From positions 111,894-175,893 of the forward strand of contig NZ_VNJI01000010.1 of the NCBI RefSeq assembly GCF_007786445.1: 64,000 bases of DNA. The letters are read 5' to 3'. The DNA comes from Paenibacillus cremeus. GTDB lineage: Bacteria > Bacillota > Bacilli > Paenibacillales > NBRC-103111. The notes beneath the pieces are model-generated. The model made no database searches. It saw only the letters and a program-made list of their open reading frames with translations, and had not been told where the DNA came from. Made by a program: the position numbers and the translations under genes. This document shows positions 34,849 to 42,851 of the stretch, in pieces; the first letter of the stretch is position 1; every line of letters starts with the position of its first letter.

Positions 34849-37130
34849 CGGGAGCCCCCCAATTGCCGAAGCAAACCGAGCGACAGCTGCTTGCCGGTCA
34901 GGCCGACTTCTTCAATCGGACCCACACAGGCTGGGCAACCGCTCAAGCAGCCGCAAGAGGCGATCAACCGCTCCGCTTCCGTGATCAGCTCCCCATGTAC
35001 CTCGAACAACCGCTCACTAAGTCCTACACCGCCTGGATACCGGTCATAGAAGAAAATCGTCGGTTTTTTGTTATGTAAAGCCTTTACCTGCGGAACGACT
35101 CGTATATCTTGGGGGTCGCACATTAAGTAAAGCGGGGCGATATGAACCAGCACGTTGGACAAGCCTAGCAGCGCAAATTGCATGTCGTTCGTTGTCATCG
35201 TCTTGGCGACCTCGTCCTCGAAGGTGAACCAATAAGAGCTCGTATGCAGCTCCTCTTCCGGCAAATGAATCGGCCCGGAGCCGATATTCTCGTGGGTGCG
35301 CAGCTTGATTTTCTTGAAAATCGTCGGTTTCGCGTTGACCGTCACTTCCCCGAACTGCCGCTCCAAACCGCGATGCACCGCTTCTCGATGCACGTGCAGC
35401 ACCTTGAGCTGCACTGCTAAGCTCGCGTCCGTAAAGTAATCCACATTCACTTCGCGAACGTATGCCTTCTTCTCTTCGTAATCCAACTTTTCCACTTGGA
35501 ATTGAATCCCTTCGTGGATGTAAATCGCTTCCTCATGCACCAGCGTCGGTGCACTGAAGCGGTCTACCTCGCCAAGTACGCGGGCGCCGTTCGTCATATC
35601 AATGATGATGATATTTTCCTGTGCAGCCGAGCGCAAGCTGATATCATGGGCCGGGAACGATTGCTCCATCCAGTGCCAGCGATCCTTGACCCGGTGCAAA
35701 ATTTGCTCCTCCGTCAAAAACTCAAGAATATCCTTCAGCGACTCGTCGCCAAATTTCTCGTTCACTTCAAACGGCAGCTCATAGGCCGCGCACTTGACAT
35801 GGTCAACCAAGATGATGAGGTTATCAGGATGAATAAGCGCCTGCTCCGGCGGCCGCTCGATAAAATACCGCGGGTTCTGAATCATGTATTGATCCAGCGG
35901 ATTGCTGCTCGCCACAAGGAAGGTGATTGAGCTTTCCTGTCGTCGTCCGGCGCGCCCCGATTGCTGCCAGGTGCTGGCGATCGAGCCCGGATAACCATTC
36001 AGCACGCACGCCTGAAGCTGGCCGATATCGATCCCAAGCTCCAGCGCGTTCGTACTCACGACACCGCGAATTTCACCGCTGCGCAGCCCTCGCTCAATCT
36101 CCCGCCGCAGCTTCGGCAAATAGCCGCCCCGGTAGCCGCGGATCGACTTGCTGCCCAGCTCGTGCGCTACCAGCTCTTGAAGATAGGTGAGCAAAATCTC
36201 CACCCGCACCCGACTTCGTGCAAAGACAATCGTCTGGACGCCCTGCCGAAGCAGCATTCCTGCAATCTTGCGCGTCTCCAGCACACTGCTCTTGCGAATA
36301 CCGAGCTGTTCGTTCACGACCGGCGGGTTGTAGAACACAAAATGCTTCTCGCCTGCAGGTGCACCATTATTATCCACCAGCGACACCGTCTCGCCGATGA
36401 GCCGCTCCGCGTGCTCCTTCGGATTGTCAATGGTGGCGGAAGCGCAAATAAACTGCGGATTCGAGCCGTAAAACCGGCAAATCCGCTTCAACCGCCGAAT
36501 CACGTTCGAAACGTGACTGCCGAATACTCCACGATACGAGTGAACTTCATCGATCACGATGAACTTAATATTTTCAAACAGCTTGACCCACTTCGTATGA
36601 TGCGGCAGAATCGCGGAATGCAGCATATCCGGATTCGTCACGACGATATGCCCGGCGTTGCGAATCGCTTGCCTAACCGTTGGCGGCGTATCGCCGTCAT
36701 AGGTGTGCGTCTTGATGTCTGCGCCCATCGCATCCGCCAGCTCCTGCAGCTCGGCCACCTGATCCTGTGCCAGCGCTTTGGTGGGAAACAAATAGAGCGC
36801 ACGCGCGCTCTCATCGTTCAAGATGCCCTGGACTACGGGCAGGTTGTAGCATAAGGTCTTGCCGGATGCCGTCGGCGTAACCGTCACGACATGACGACCG
36901 CGGCTCACCTCACGGAAAGACTCCGCTTGATGCGAATACAGCCGGCTAACTCCGCGACCCTTCAGCGCTTCCTGCAGTTGATCGTTCAGCTCGGCAGGAA
37001 AATCGTCATACCGCCCCTCGCGAGGTGGAATCGTATGCCAATACGTCACCTGAGACATCAGCTCAGGCGTTTGCTTGACCAGTTCAATCATTTCATCTAT
37101 AGAGGCAACTTTGCCGGTTAATCGGTTCAT
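34845..37130 (-). CDS. mrfA: MrfA-like (YprA) DEAD/DEAH helicase with zinc-binding C-terminus
   Basis: The 761-residue helicase has Walker A TPTASGKT at about 85-92, DEVH in VIDEVHSYRG, motif SATI in CASATIDNP, and helicase motif VI QQSGRAGRR. The C-terminal MZB domain has the cysteine cluster SCGCLSGCPACVG (C-x-C-x3-C-x2-C). This matches MrfA, a 3' to 5' helicase of a UvrABC-independent excision pathway in B. subtilis. ATG 37130 follows AAAGGAG at good spacing. The promoter just upstream carries a LexA-box-like element. It heads a probable repair operon running to 28255. Confidence 0.93.
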   Translation of the reverse strand: MNRLTGKVASIDEMIELVKQTPELMSQVTYWHTIPPREGRYDDFPAELNDQLQEALKGRGVSRLYSHQAESFREVSRGRHVVTVTPTASGKTLCYNLPVVQGILNDESARALYLFPTKALAQDQVAELQELADAMGADIKTHTYDGDTPPTVRQAIRNAGHIVVTNPDMLHSAILPHHTKWVKLFENIKFIVIDEVHSYRGVFGSHVSNVIRRLKRICRFYGSNPQFICASATIDNPKEHAERLIGETVSLVDNNGAPAGEKHFVFYNPPVVNEQLGIRKSSVLETRKIAGMLLRQGVQTIVFARSRVRVEILLTYLQELVAHELGSKSIRGYRGGYLPKLRREIERGLRSGEIRGVVSTNALELGIDIGQLQACVLNGYPGSIASTWQQSGRAGRRQESSITFLVASSNPLDQYMIQNPRYFIERPPEQALIHPDNLIILVDHVKCAAYELPFEVNEKFGDESLKDILEFLTEEQILHRVKDRWHWMEQSFPAHDISLRSAAQENIIIIDMTNGARVLGEVDRFSAPTLVHEEAIYIHEGIQFQVEKLDYEEKKAYVREVNVDYFTDASLAVQLKVLHVHREAVHRGLERQFGEVTVNAKPTIFKKIKLRTHENIGSGPIHLPEEELHTSSYWFTFEDEVAKTMTTNDMQFALLGLSNVLVHIAPLYLMCDPQDIRVVPQVKALHNKKPTIFFYDRYPGGVGLSERLFEVHGELITEAERLIASCGCLSGCPACVGPIEEVGLTGKQLSLGLLRQLGGSR

Positions 37131-37166
37131 CAGCGTAACTCCTTTGTGCCAAAAAGCGTTACCCTC

Positions 37167-37195
37167 ATTATACCGAATACATGTTCGGGCATCAA
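37167..37195 (-). promoter_or_regulatory. mrfA promoter with LexA box in the spacer
   Basis: Minus-strand TTGATG (37190-37195) and TATAAT (37167-37172) are 17 bases apart. The spacer contains CGAATACATGTTCG (37174-37187 as read on plus), which differs at one base from the Bacillus LexA consensus CGAAC-N4-GTTYG with R and Y positions met. LexA bound there would block RNA polymerase. The LexA gene itself is at 50546-51166. Confidence 0.7.
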
Positions 37196-37204
37196 TCACT
37201 TCTT

Positions 37205-37249
37205 CAAAAAAGAAGACCTGAAACGGAATCGCGTCCCGCTCCAGGTCCT
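37205..37249 (-). terminator. Terminator of the 71-residue hypothetical gene
   Basis: On the minus strand ACCTGGAGCGG pairs with CCGTTTCAGGT, allowing mismatches, and TTCTTTTTT follows. It lies between the 37253-37468 gene and mrfA, so mrfA has its own transcription start. Confidence 0.75.
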
Positions 37250-37252
37250 ATT

Positions 37253-37468
37253 TTAAAGCAAATCCGACGAATCGTCGTAATCGTACCGGACACCGTCCGG
37301 GATACTGCTAGCGTGGGCATAGGGCCTGCTCATCGCCATGTCGGCTTTGGCTTGCAATTTGGAAAGCACTTCATAAAATGGATGGACCTTCGATTCCGAT
37401 GTCTGCGACCGCATAGCGATACGCAACGCTTGATCGATCACTGCAATGTCTTGACTTGTGAAATCCAT
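37253..37468 (-). CDS. Hypothetical protein, 71 residues
   Basis: This small soluble protein starts MDFTSQDIAVIDQALRIAM and contains one predicted helix followed by HPFYEVLSKLQAKADMAM and an acidic C-terminus. No family was recognised. Translation signals are good (GGAGGG before the ATG) and a terminator follows. It is convergent with nothing and sits 85 bases upstream of mrfA on the same strand. Confidence 0.7.
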   Translation of the reverse strand: MDFTSQDIAVIDQALRIAMRSQTSESKVHPFYEVLSKLQAKADMAMSRPYAHASSIPDGVRYDYDDSSDLL

Positions 37469-37603
37469 GCCGCAATCCCTCCGTCAGCTGAAGTTGATTG
37501 ATTTTTACTGCAACTATTCTTACCCATTCCCACATTCTTCATACTTGGAGATGGTTTTACTCTAGACAAAAGGAGGATCCCAAGCTTTCTTCCGCCAGCC
37601 GAG

Positions 37604-38524
37604 CTACTGATCGACAACGTTCAAATTGCGATCCAGCGTCACATCGACGCCAAAAGGCAGCTTATGATTATGCCGAAAGCGTACATCCCGCCATTCAACG
37701 ACGTATCCGTCCTGTTTTTCTTTATAGCAGACATGAATCCGCTGGGCAAACGCCAGAAACGCTCGAACACCATCCGTACTGAGCGTCGCCTGCACCACTG
37801 AGCACGGCATTCCCTTCGAATACACGTCCTCCACGACGATCTCTTTCCCGATCACTTTTCCGGTATAATACAGATCCTTGGTCTCGACCACAAACTGCCA
37901 GCGAAACCAATGCATATTAGCAAGGGCCTGGTAGCTGCCTTCCAGCTTCAATACATGGCTGATCCTCTGCAGGACGGATCGATGATGGAGGAACCGGAGC
38001 CCGATATACACGAATGTGGCCGCATAAATGGTTGCGAATACCGTTCCCGGCGCGAAATCCGTAAACACCCAGAGCACAATCCCGATCGCATGGATCACAA
38101 AAAGCAGCGGCTCAAACAGCGCGAGAAAATCCAGGTGACACCATTGGCGAGTGATCGGCCGGAAGCATTGCACCCCATAGGCATTGAACCAGTCGAGCAG
38201 CACATGGAAAAAAACCGCTGCAAACGTCCAAAGGAGAAGCAGCGGCCAAGCGTGCCACACATGAAAGCCTTGGGCAACGGGCAGGGCAATCAGAAACGGC
38301 CACACCATCAGAGCAGGAAGCGAATGCGTCAATCCGCGATGAATGCGAAGGTACGCGGACATCCCTTTCAGCCGTGCAACCGTGTCGAAATCCGGGGCAT
38401 GGGAGCCGATGATGGACGCGGTCAGTACCGCATGTGCCAAAACAGGCTCCTGCCCAATGGCGGGACAAAGCAAAGCAAGACCGGCTAACGAAGCCCCAAA
38501 GAGCAGATGACTTCCAGTATCCAT
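37604..38524 (-). CDS. YdjM/DUF457-family membrane metal-dependent hydrolase
   Basis: The 306-residue product is a member of the YdjM (DUF457) metal-dependent hydrolase family. Conserved metal ligand residues are visible: TGSHLLFGASLAGL with His, GSHAPDFDT with His and Asp, and HRGLTHSLPA near 80. About five membrane helices occur in residues 15-170, followed by a soluble C-terminal domain. ATG 38524 follows AAAGGAGAG; the frame is open upstream but lacks a ribosome site. It is the third gene of a possible lipid operon, 16 bases after the acyltransferase gene. Confidence 0.85.
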   Translation of the reverse strand: MDTGSHLLFGASLAGLALLCPAIGQEPVLAHAVLTASIIGSHAPDFDTVARLKGMSAYLRIHRGLTHSLPALMVWPFLIALPVAQGFHVWHAWPLLLLWTFAAVFFHVLLDWFNAYGVQCFRPITRQWCHLDFLALFEPLLFVIHAIGIVLWVFTDFAPGTVFATIYAATFVYIGLRFLHHRSVLQRISHVLKLEGSYQALANMHWFRWQFVVETKDLYYTGKVIGKEIVVEDVYSKGMPCSVVQATLSTDGVRAFLAFAQRIHVCYKEKQDGYVVEWRDVRFRHNHKLPFGVDVTLDRNLNVVDQ

Positions 38525-38540
38525 AGCAATCTCTCCTTTG

Positions 38541-39500
38541 TCAGGCGGAATGCGTGTTATGCAAGTCTTCCTGCGGCCTCTCTGCTTCTCGTTTTTGAGA
38601 GGCATGGTGGATCTCCCAGCGCTCATGCGCATTAAACCAGTAAAACCACTGCTCCGGACACTCAGTAATTACGCGTTCCATAAATCGATTCAGCAGCATC
38701 GTCGCATCCGAACGCGTAGCACTTGTAAATGCTGAAGAAAGGTGCAGCGCGGGCTCGAACTGCAGCCGATGAACCCACCCTCGCTCACGCCATCCATGCA
38801 GCGGAATAACCGGCACCTGCTGCTCGATGGATAAGCTGGAAGCCCCATCCGGAGTTCGCGTATCCCGACCGAACAGACGCGAGCGGGGAAACGTCGGCCG
38901 CCAAAAATCGCCGAGTAAAAACACCACGCCTCCCCCTTGCAAATGCTTTCTCAGTCTCCTAAGCAGCTCCAGCGGCGGGGTATTGTCGTAATCCAATCCG
39001 GGACAGCCCATCGCCTGAAACTTCAAATAAAGCGGACGGAGCTCCGCACTCCCGGCGGTGGCAACCGTCAAACAATCGTACTTTTGGCACAAATACCAGT
39101 AGTAGTAAAAAAAATTGCCCTCATGCGGTGTATACACAATTGCGCCCCGACCCAATCGAAGCGCCTCCTCCAAATGTGCCTCGCCTTCCACCTGAAAGCG
39201 CCAATGCTCGCTTCCCGCCAGCCGATGGGCTTCCAGGACAATTTCATACAGGGTAATGACCAAATTTTGAAAATAGCTGAGCCTGATCCGGCGCAAATCC
39301 GCTTCCGAACGCTTCGGCAGCAGGTCGAGCAAATTGCCCAGCACCTTCTCCCTTAAGTCGCGTCCGGACACCCAAAAGAGCAGCAGCGCCGTGATCCGGC
39401 AGCAGCCCAGCATCCAGCTTCGAGGCAGCCATCCGGTGAACGTGACCCACCGCTGGAGCAGACGCTCATTCGAGGCGGCTTTGCCAATCCAATCGTACAT
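38541..39500 (-). CDS. HtrB/LpxL-like lysophospholipid acyltransferase family protein
   Basis: The 319-residue protein resembles the LPLAT/HtrB family that transfers acyl groups to lipids. The family segment GGGVVFLLGD and the SRLFGRDTRTPDGAS stretch are present. The catalytic block, HxxxxD/E in HtrB, reads HEGNFF here, so the acidic residue at +5 is phenylalanine. The Glu after the His may replace it or the enzyme may differ. One hydrophobic region near the N-terminus suggests membrane association. The gene starts 14 bases after the OlsB-like gene stop, so the two are probably one operon. Confidence 0.82.
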   Translation of the reverse strand: MYDWIGKAASNERLLQRWVTFTGWLPRSWMLGCCRITALLLFWVSGRDLREKVLGNLLDLLPKRSEADLRRIRLSYFQNLVITLYEIVLEAHRLAGSEHWRFQVEGEAHLEEALRLGRGAIVYTPHEGNFFYYYWYLCQKYDCLTVATAGSAELRPLYLKFQAMGCPGLDYDNTPPLELLRRLRKHLQGGGVVFLLGDFWRPTFPRSRLFGRDTRTPDGASSLSIEQQVPVIPLHGWRERGWVHRLQFEPALHLSSAFTSATRSDATMLLNRFMERVITECPEQWFYWFNAHERWEIHHASQKREAERPQEDLHNTHSA

Positions 39501-39514
39501 CCGACAGCCTCCTC

Positions 39515-40285
39515 CTACGGTTTCAAAAAGTGCCTGCGGTATCTCCTGCTCACGCGCTCCCGCTCCAGCACAATAAAGAAATCCACCGTCTCAAATACAG
39601 CATCATAAGCCGGATCTCCGCCAATTTCAGCACCCAACCACTGGTAGCCTTTCATCAGCGGCGGCAGGAGACGAAAAATGTCTTTCTCGCTTCGATCCAA
39701 TTCTACCTGCTGAAGCCCAGGGATTCGGTGTGTTTGCAGCGGCTTAACGCCGTATTTATCCGTAATGACCTGCTTTTGCTTGAGCATCGAATAAATCAGG
39801 TTCACCTCTTCGATGGACCGCAAATGAACGCTGGCGCAGCCGATCAAATAATCATAGCCCCGCTCGGTAATATAAGACGCGATGCCCTCCCACAGCATTT
39901 GAATGACTCTTCCGCCGCGATAAGCCGGATCGACGCAGCTGCGGCCTAGTTCCAATGTGGCCGTCTTAGGCATGGTGAATTCACTTAAATCAAATTCCGA
40001 TTCCGAATAAAATCCGATGTTCTGCAGCGCCCGTTCGCCGGGAAGCAGCCGATAGGTGCCAACGACACGATCCGTGTCCAAATCCTTGACAATCAAATGA
40101 TCGCAAAAAGTGTCGTATGCATCCTGCTCCAAGCCGTCGACAGTTCGCATCTGCATGTTCTTTTCCTCTTCGACGAATACCTGATAACGAAGACGCATGG
40201 CTTGTTCCTTATCGGCCGTGCTCTCGGCGAGCAATAACGCCAGACTGGGATGCGGATGAGTAATCGGGTTTGCCGTTTGAATCAT
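39515..40285 (-). CDS. OlsB-like GNAT N-acyltransferase
   Basis: The 256-residue product matches the GNAT family that includes OlsB (Acetyltransf_5 type), which puts a 3-hydroxyacyl group on ornithine to start ornithine lipid synthesis. Visible: LRYQVFVEEEKNM near 40, VVGTYRLLPGERAL near 76, ELGRSCVDPAYRGGRVI near 112, LIGCASVHL near 145. It is followed by an acyltransferase gene, the usual second step of aminolipid synthesis. ATG 40285 was chosen for AGAGG ten bases upstream. The acceptor amine is unknown. Confidence 0.8.
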   Translation of the reverse strand: MIQTANPITHPHPSLALLLAESTADKEQAMRLRYQVFVEEEKNMQMRTVDGLEQDAYDTFCDHLIVKDLDTDRVVGTYRLLPGERALQNIGFYSESEFDLSEFTMPKTATLELGRSCVDPAYRGGRVIQMLWEGIASYITERGYDYLIGCASVHLRSIEEVNLIYSMLKQKQVITDKYGVKPLQTHRIPGLQQVELDRSEKDIFRLLPPLMKGYQWLGAEIGGDPAYDAVFETVDFFIVLERERVSRRYRRHFLKP

Positions 40286-40398
40286 CGTCAACACGCCTCT
40301 CTTCAGGGAAGTATAGCTTCAGCGTACCAGAGGAATATTAAGCCAGCGTTTTCGTTCTTTGAAGCTTTTGTAAGTTTTCGTCGAGCTTATCCCACAAC

Positions 40399-40433
40399 AA
40401 AAAAGCGGAGCCGACATCATCGTCGATTCCGCG
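40399..40433 (-). terminator. Terminator after cidB-like gene
   Basis: On the minus strand GCGGAATCGAC pairs with GTCGGCTCCGC (two mismatches) and TTTTTTG follows, downstream of the CidB-like stop. Confidence 0.75.
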
Positions 40434-40450
40434 AAGAGCAAGAGGCGCAG

Positions 40451-41143
40451 CTAGTGCAGCCAATAATATAAAGGAATAAATAAGACTGAGGTCAAAATGG
40501 CGGTCACTCCCATCGCAAACCCGCTGACGCTGCCGGCGAGCTCGGAGTCTCGAATGATTTTGGCGGTGCCGATGCCGTGTGACGCCGTGCCGATAGCCGT
40601 GCCCAGCGGAATGTCCTCGCGAACGCCCGCTAGCCGCAGCAAACCGGGACCGAACATGCTGCCGATCAGTCCGGTTAATACCGTCAGAACGGCCGTAAGC
40701 TCAGGGATCCCGCCGGCTTGACGGGAAATCTCCAGCGCGATCGGCGACGTAACGGACTTGGGCATCATCGTCACGATCAGCTCACGGCTGCCGCCTAAGC
40801 ACCAAACCAAGGCGGCGGTAAGCAGCAGTGCGCTAATCGCTCCCACCGTGATGCCGGCAGCTATCGGAAGCAAGCTTTCCCGGATGCGCTGTGCGTTTTT
40901 GTACAGCGGCACCCCGAGCGCCACCGTAGCCGGCCCAAGCAGGAATACGATATAATCGCCGCCCTTTTTATAAGTATCATAAGGCACCCGCATCAGCATC
41001 AGGACCACAATAATCAGCACGGAGCAGATGAGCAAGGGATGGAGCGCTTTCCAACGCTTCTGCAGGAGCAGCGCCACTGCATAGGCGATAACGGTGAGCG
41101 TAATGCCGAACAGCGGCTGGTTAGTGAATTCCTGAAGTGTCAT
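40451..41143 (-). CDS. CidB/LrgB-family membrane protein
   Basis: The 230-residue protein has about seven membrane helices and the LrgB/CidB pattern, including LLGPATVALGVPLYKN, MPKSVTSPIALEI and GTASHGIGTAKI. With the CidA-like partner it is thought to affect murein hydrolase activity and cell lysis, or to transport pyruvate or related acids as in B. subtilis PftAB. Its ATG overlaps the cidA stop by four bases (ATGA). Confidence 0.9.
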   Translation of the reverse strand: MTLQEFTNQPLFGITLTVIAYAVALLLQKRWKALHPLLICSVLIIVVLMLMRVPYDTYKKGGDYIVFLLGPATVALGVPLYKNAQRIRESLLPIAAGITVGAISALLLTAALVWCLGGSRELIVTMMPKSVTSPIALEISRQAGGIPELTAVLTVLTGLIGSMFGPGLLRLAGVREDIPLGTAIGTASHGIGTAKIIRDSELAGSVSGFAMGVTAILTSVLFIPLYYWLH

Positions 41144-41505
41144 AGCTGCCGCTCCTTTGACTTAGTGCCAGCCGACTGCCCGACGGAGAGCTTGGTGATC
41201 CAGCCGGTAATTAGGAGCACGCCGAACGTACTGGCGAAAAGGCTGATCAGCATTAGCACGGCCTCCTGGCCGATCAGTGAAAAGAACACCATCGTACCGA
41301 CCACAAACGGCGCAAACAGCATCAGCATATTCTTAATGAGAAATTGGCTGGCGTCCTCCACCCACTCAATTTTAACAATTCGAAGAAACAAACATAGCGT
41401 AAAAAGAATCAGTCCGATGACGTTCGCTGGAAGCGGTACGTGTAAACCCACTTGAATCACCGTCCCCAGCATGTAAAAAGCAAGCAATATGGCAAAGCCA
41501 ATCAT
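41140..41505 (-). CDS. CidA/LrgA-family membrane protein
   Basis: The 121-residue protein has four membrane helices and the CidA/LrgA holin-like pattern, including LPANVIGLILFTLCLF and FAPFVVGTM. ATG 41505 follows AAGGAG at nine bases; a TTG at 41529 is in frame but overlaps the alkA end. It forms a pair with the downstream CidB-like gene and lies 20 bases after alkA. Confidence 0.88.
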   Translation of the reverse strand: MIGFAILLAFYMLGTVIQVGLHVPLPANVIGLILFTLCLFLRIVKIEWVEDASQFLIKNMLMLFAPFVVGTMVFFSLIGQEAVLMLISLFASTFGVLLITGWITKLSVGQSAGTKSKERQL

Positions 41506-41525
41506 GTCCCTGCGCTCCTTCCGTG

Positions 41526-42428
41526 TCAATCCTCATCGTGTAAGCTTTCCCATAGATAGAAGGTGGCGTAGCTGGACCAAGGCGTCCAAGCCGCTCCCAT
41601 GCGGCGGACCTCATCCTCCTTCGGCTGCTCATCGAGCCGGTACAGCTTTTTCAGCGCATTCCGAAGCCCGATATCCGCAGCGGGGAGCAGGTCGGTTCGA
41701 CCCATCCCAAATAGCAAAAAACATTCCACAGACCAGCGGCCAACGCCACGCAAACGAGTTAGACGCTCCACGATCTCCTCATTGCTGAAGGCATATAGCG
41801 CATCCAAATCCACCGTGCCATCCGCCACCTTGCGTGCCCAATCGATCACATATTCCGCTTTTCGACGGCTAAATTGCAGTGCTTGAAGCTGCTCATACTC
41901 CAGCCTCGCCACCTGCTCCGGGGATGGAAACACAGGATAGGAAATCCCTGCCAATTCAATCGGCTCCGTTGTGAGCTGCATTAAGCGTTTGTCTAATTCG
42001 GAGGCAAAAGCAAGGTTCAGCTGCTGTCCGATAATCGTTTTGCACATGCATTCGAACAAGTCCGCTTCCAGCACTAGAGGCAGTCCCACGAAGCGTTCAC
42101 AGATCGCATTCCATTCCTGCCCTACCGATTTCATATGCGAATAAAACGGATTCAAATCAACTGAAACGGAAAGCATGCGCTCAAGGCTCGTTGTCAGCTG
42201 TCGTTGATCCTTTTCCAAAAGCTCCCCTTGGACCTCTACTTGAAGCTGCGGCTCCCCAATCGTACCGACCGAACGGGTCCGGATCAGTCTGGCACCACTG
42301 TCTAAGCGGATCGTACGGCAGAGCGACTCCCCTTCCAACCGATACATCTCGTGCTTCACGCCCTGTATTCGTCCAATAATTTTGGAAAAATCATACGGTG
42401 CTTTCGGATATAATATGATCTCCGTCAA
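41526..42428 (-). CDS. alkA: DNA-3-methyladenine glycosylase II
   Basis: The 300-residue enzyme excises alkylated bases. The helix-hairpin-helix motif is LRGVGRWSVECFLLFGMG near 230, followed by catalytic Asp in LLPAADIGLRNAL. An N-terminal AlkA-type domain precedes. I chose TTG 42428 with GGGGG nine bases upstream. A frame open to ATG 42518 would run through the upstream palindrome and lacks a ribosome site. It is transcribed with the CidAB genes, an unusual partner. Confidence 0.88.
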   Translation of the reverse strand: MTEIILYPKAPYDFSKIIGRIQGVKHEMYRLEGESLCRTIRLDSGARLIRTRSVGTIGEPQLQVEVQGELLEKDQRQLTTSLERMLSVSVDLNPFYSHMKSVGQEWNAICERFVGLPLVLEADLFECMCKTIIGQQLNLAFASELDKRLMQLTTEPIELAGISYPVFPSPEQVARLEYEQLQALQFSRRKAEYVIDWARKVADGTVDLDALYAFSNEEIVERLTRLRGVGRWSVECFLLFGMGRTDLLPAADIGLRNALKKLYRLDEQPKEDEVRRMGAAWTPWSSYATFYLWESLHDED

Positions 42429-42495
42429 CCTAAACTTCCCCCTACGAAAAGGATACTTCCTACGTATAATTGGCCCCCTCGCGTGGTATCGTAAG

Positions 42496-42511
42496 TTGGG
42501 TGCACACCCAA
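42496..42511. repeat. Palindrome upstream of tlp
   Basis: TTGGGTG (42496-42502) and CACCCAA (42505-42511) flank CA, an almost perfect palindrome. It lies between the alkA start and the tlp ribosome site. A further GGTGCAC repeat follows. It could be an operator for either gene. Confidence 0.45.
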
Positions 42512-42551
42512 GGTGCACTTATACAATTGATCCAAAGGAGCTGGAATAACC

Positions 42552-42779
42552 ATGGCAAAACCGGATAACCGAGCTGACAATTTAGATCATTTGCAGAACG
42601 CCATTAGCGACACGATCGAGAATCTGTCGGAGGCTGAGGATTACCTGGATGAGCACGCGGATGAAATTAGTCCTCAGGACAGACAAGCTATCGAGTCGAA
42701 GAATGACCGCCGCCGACAAAGCATAGAAGGCTTCAAATCGGAAATGCAGGACGAAGCGGCTTACCAGGATCAATCCTAA
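42552..42779 (+). CDS. tlp: Small acid-soluble spore protein Tlp
   Basis: The 75-residue product matches Tlp, a thioredoxin-like-named small spore protein made in the forespore. The pattern DNLDHLQNAISDTIENLSEAE, then a run of acidic and basic residues with KNDRRRQSIEGFKSEMQDEA, is characteristic. It begins AKPDNRADN. AAAGGAG precedes the ATG and a terminator follows, so it is a monocistronic spore gene. Expression by a forespore sigma factor is expected, but I could not read the promoter with confidence. Confidence 0.92.
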   Translation: MAKPDNRADNLDHLQNAISDTIENLSEAEDYLDEHADEISPQDRQAIESKNDRRRQSIEGFKSEMQDEAAYQDQS

Positions 42780-42813
42780 GTCCAAACGCGCTTGCAAGCT
42801 GGATCTGCGATCA

Positions 42814-42850
42814 GCCTCCATCCCTTTAACAAAAGGGCGGGAGGCTTTTT
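42814..42850. terminator. Terminator between tlp and rnz
   Basis: GCCTCC-ATCCCTTT pairs with AAAGGGCGGGAGGC, with TTTTTATT following on the plus strand. It also lies at the end of the convergent rnz gene. Confidence 0.8.
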
Positions 42851-42851
42851 A

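Noticed and set aside
35961..36854. 297-codon plus-strand open frame inside mrfA
   Set aside because: Shadow of the helicase frame; the translated sequence has no domain and no start signals.
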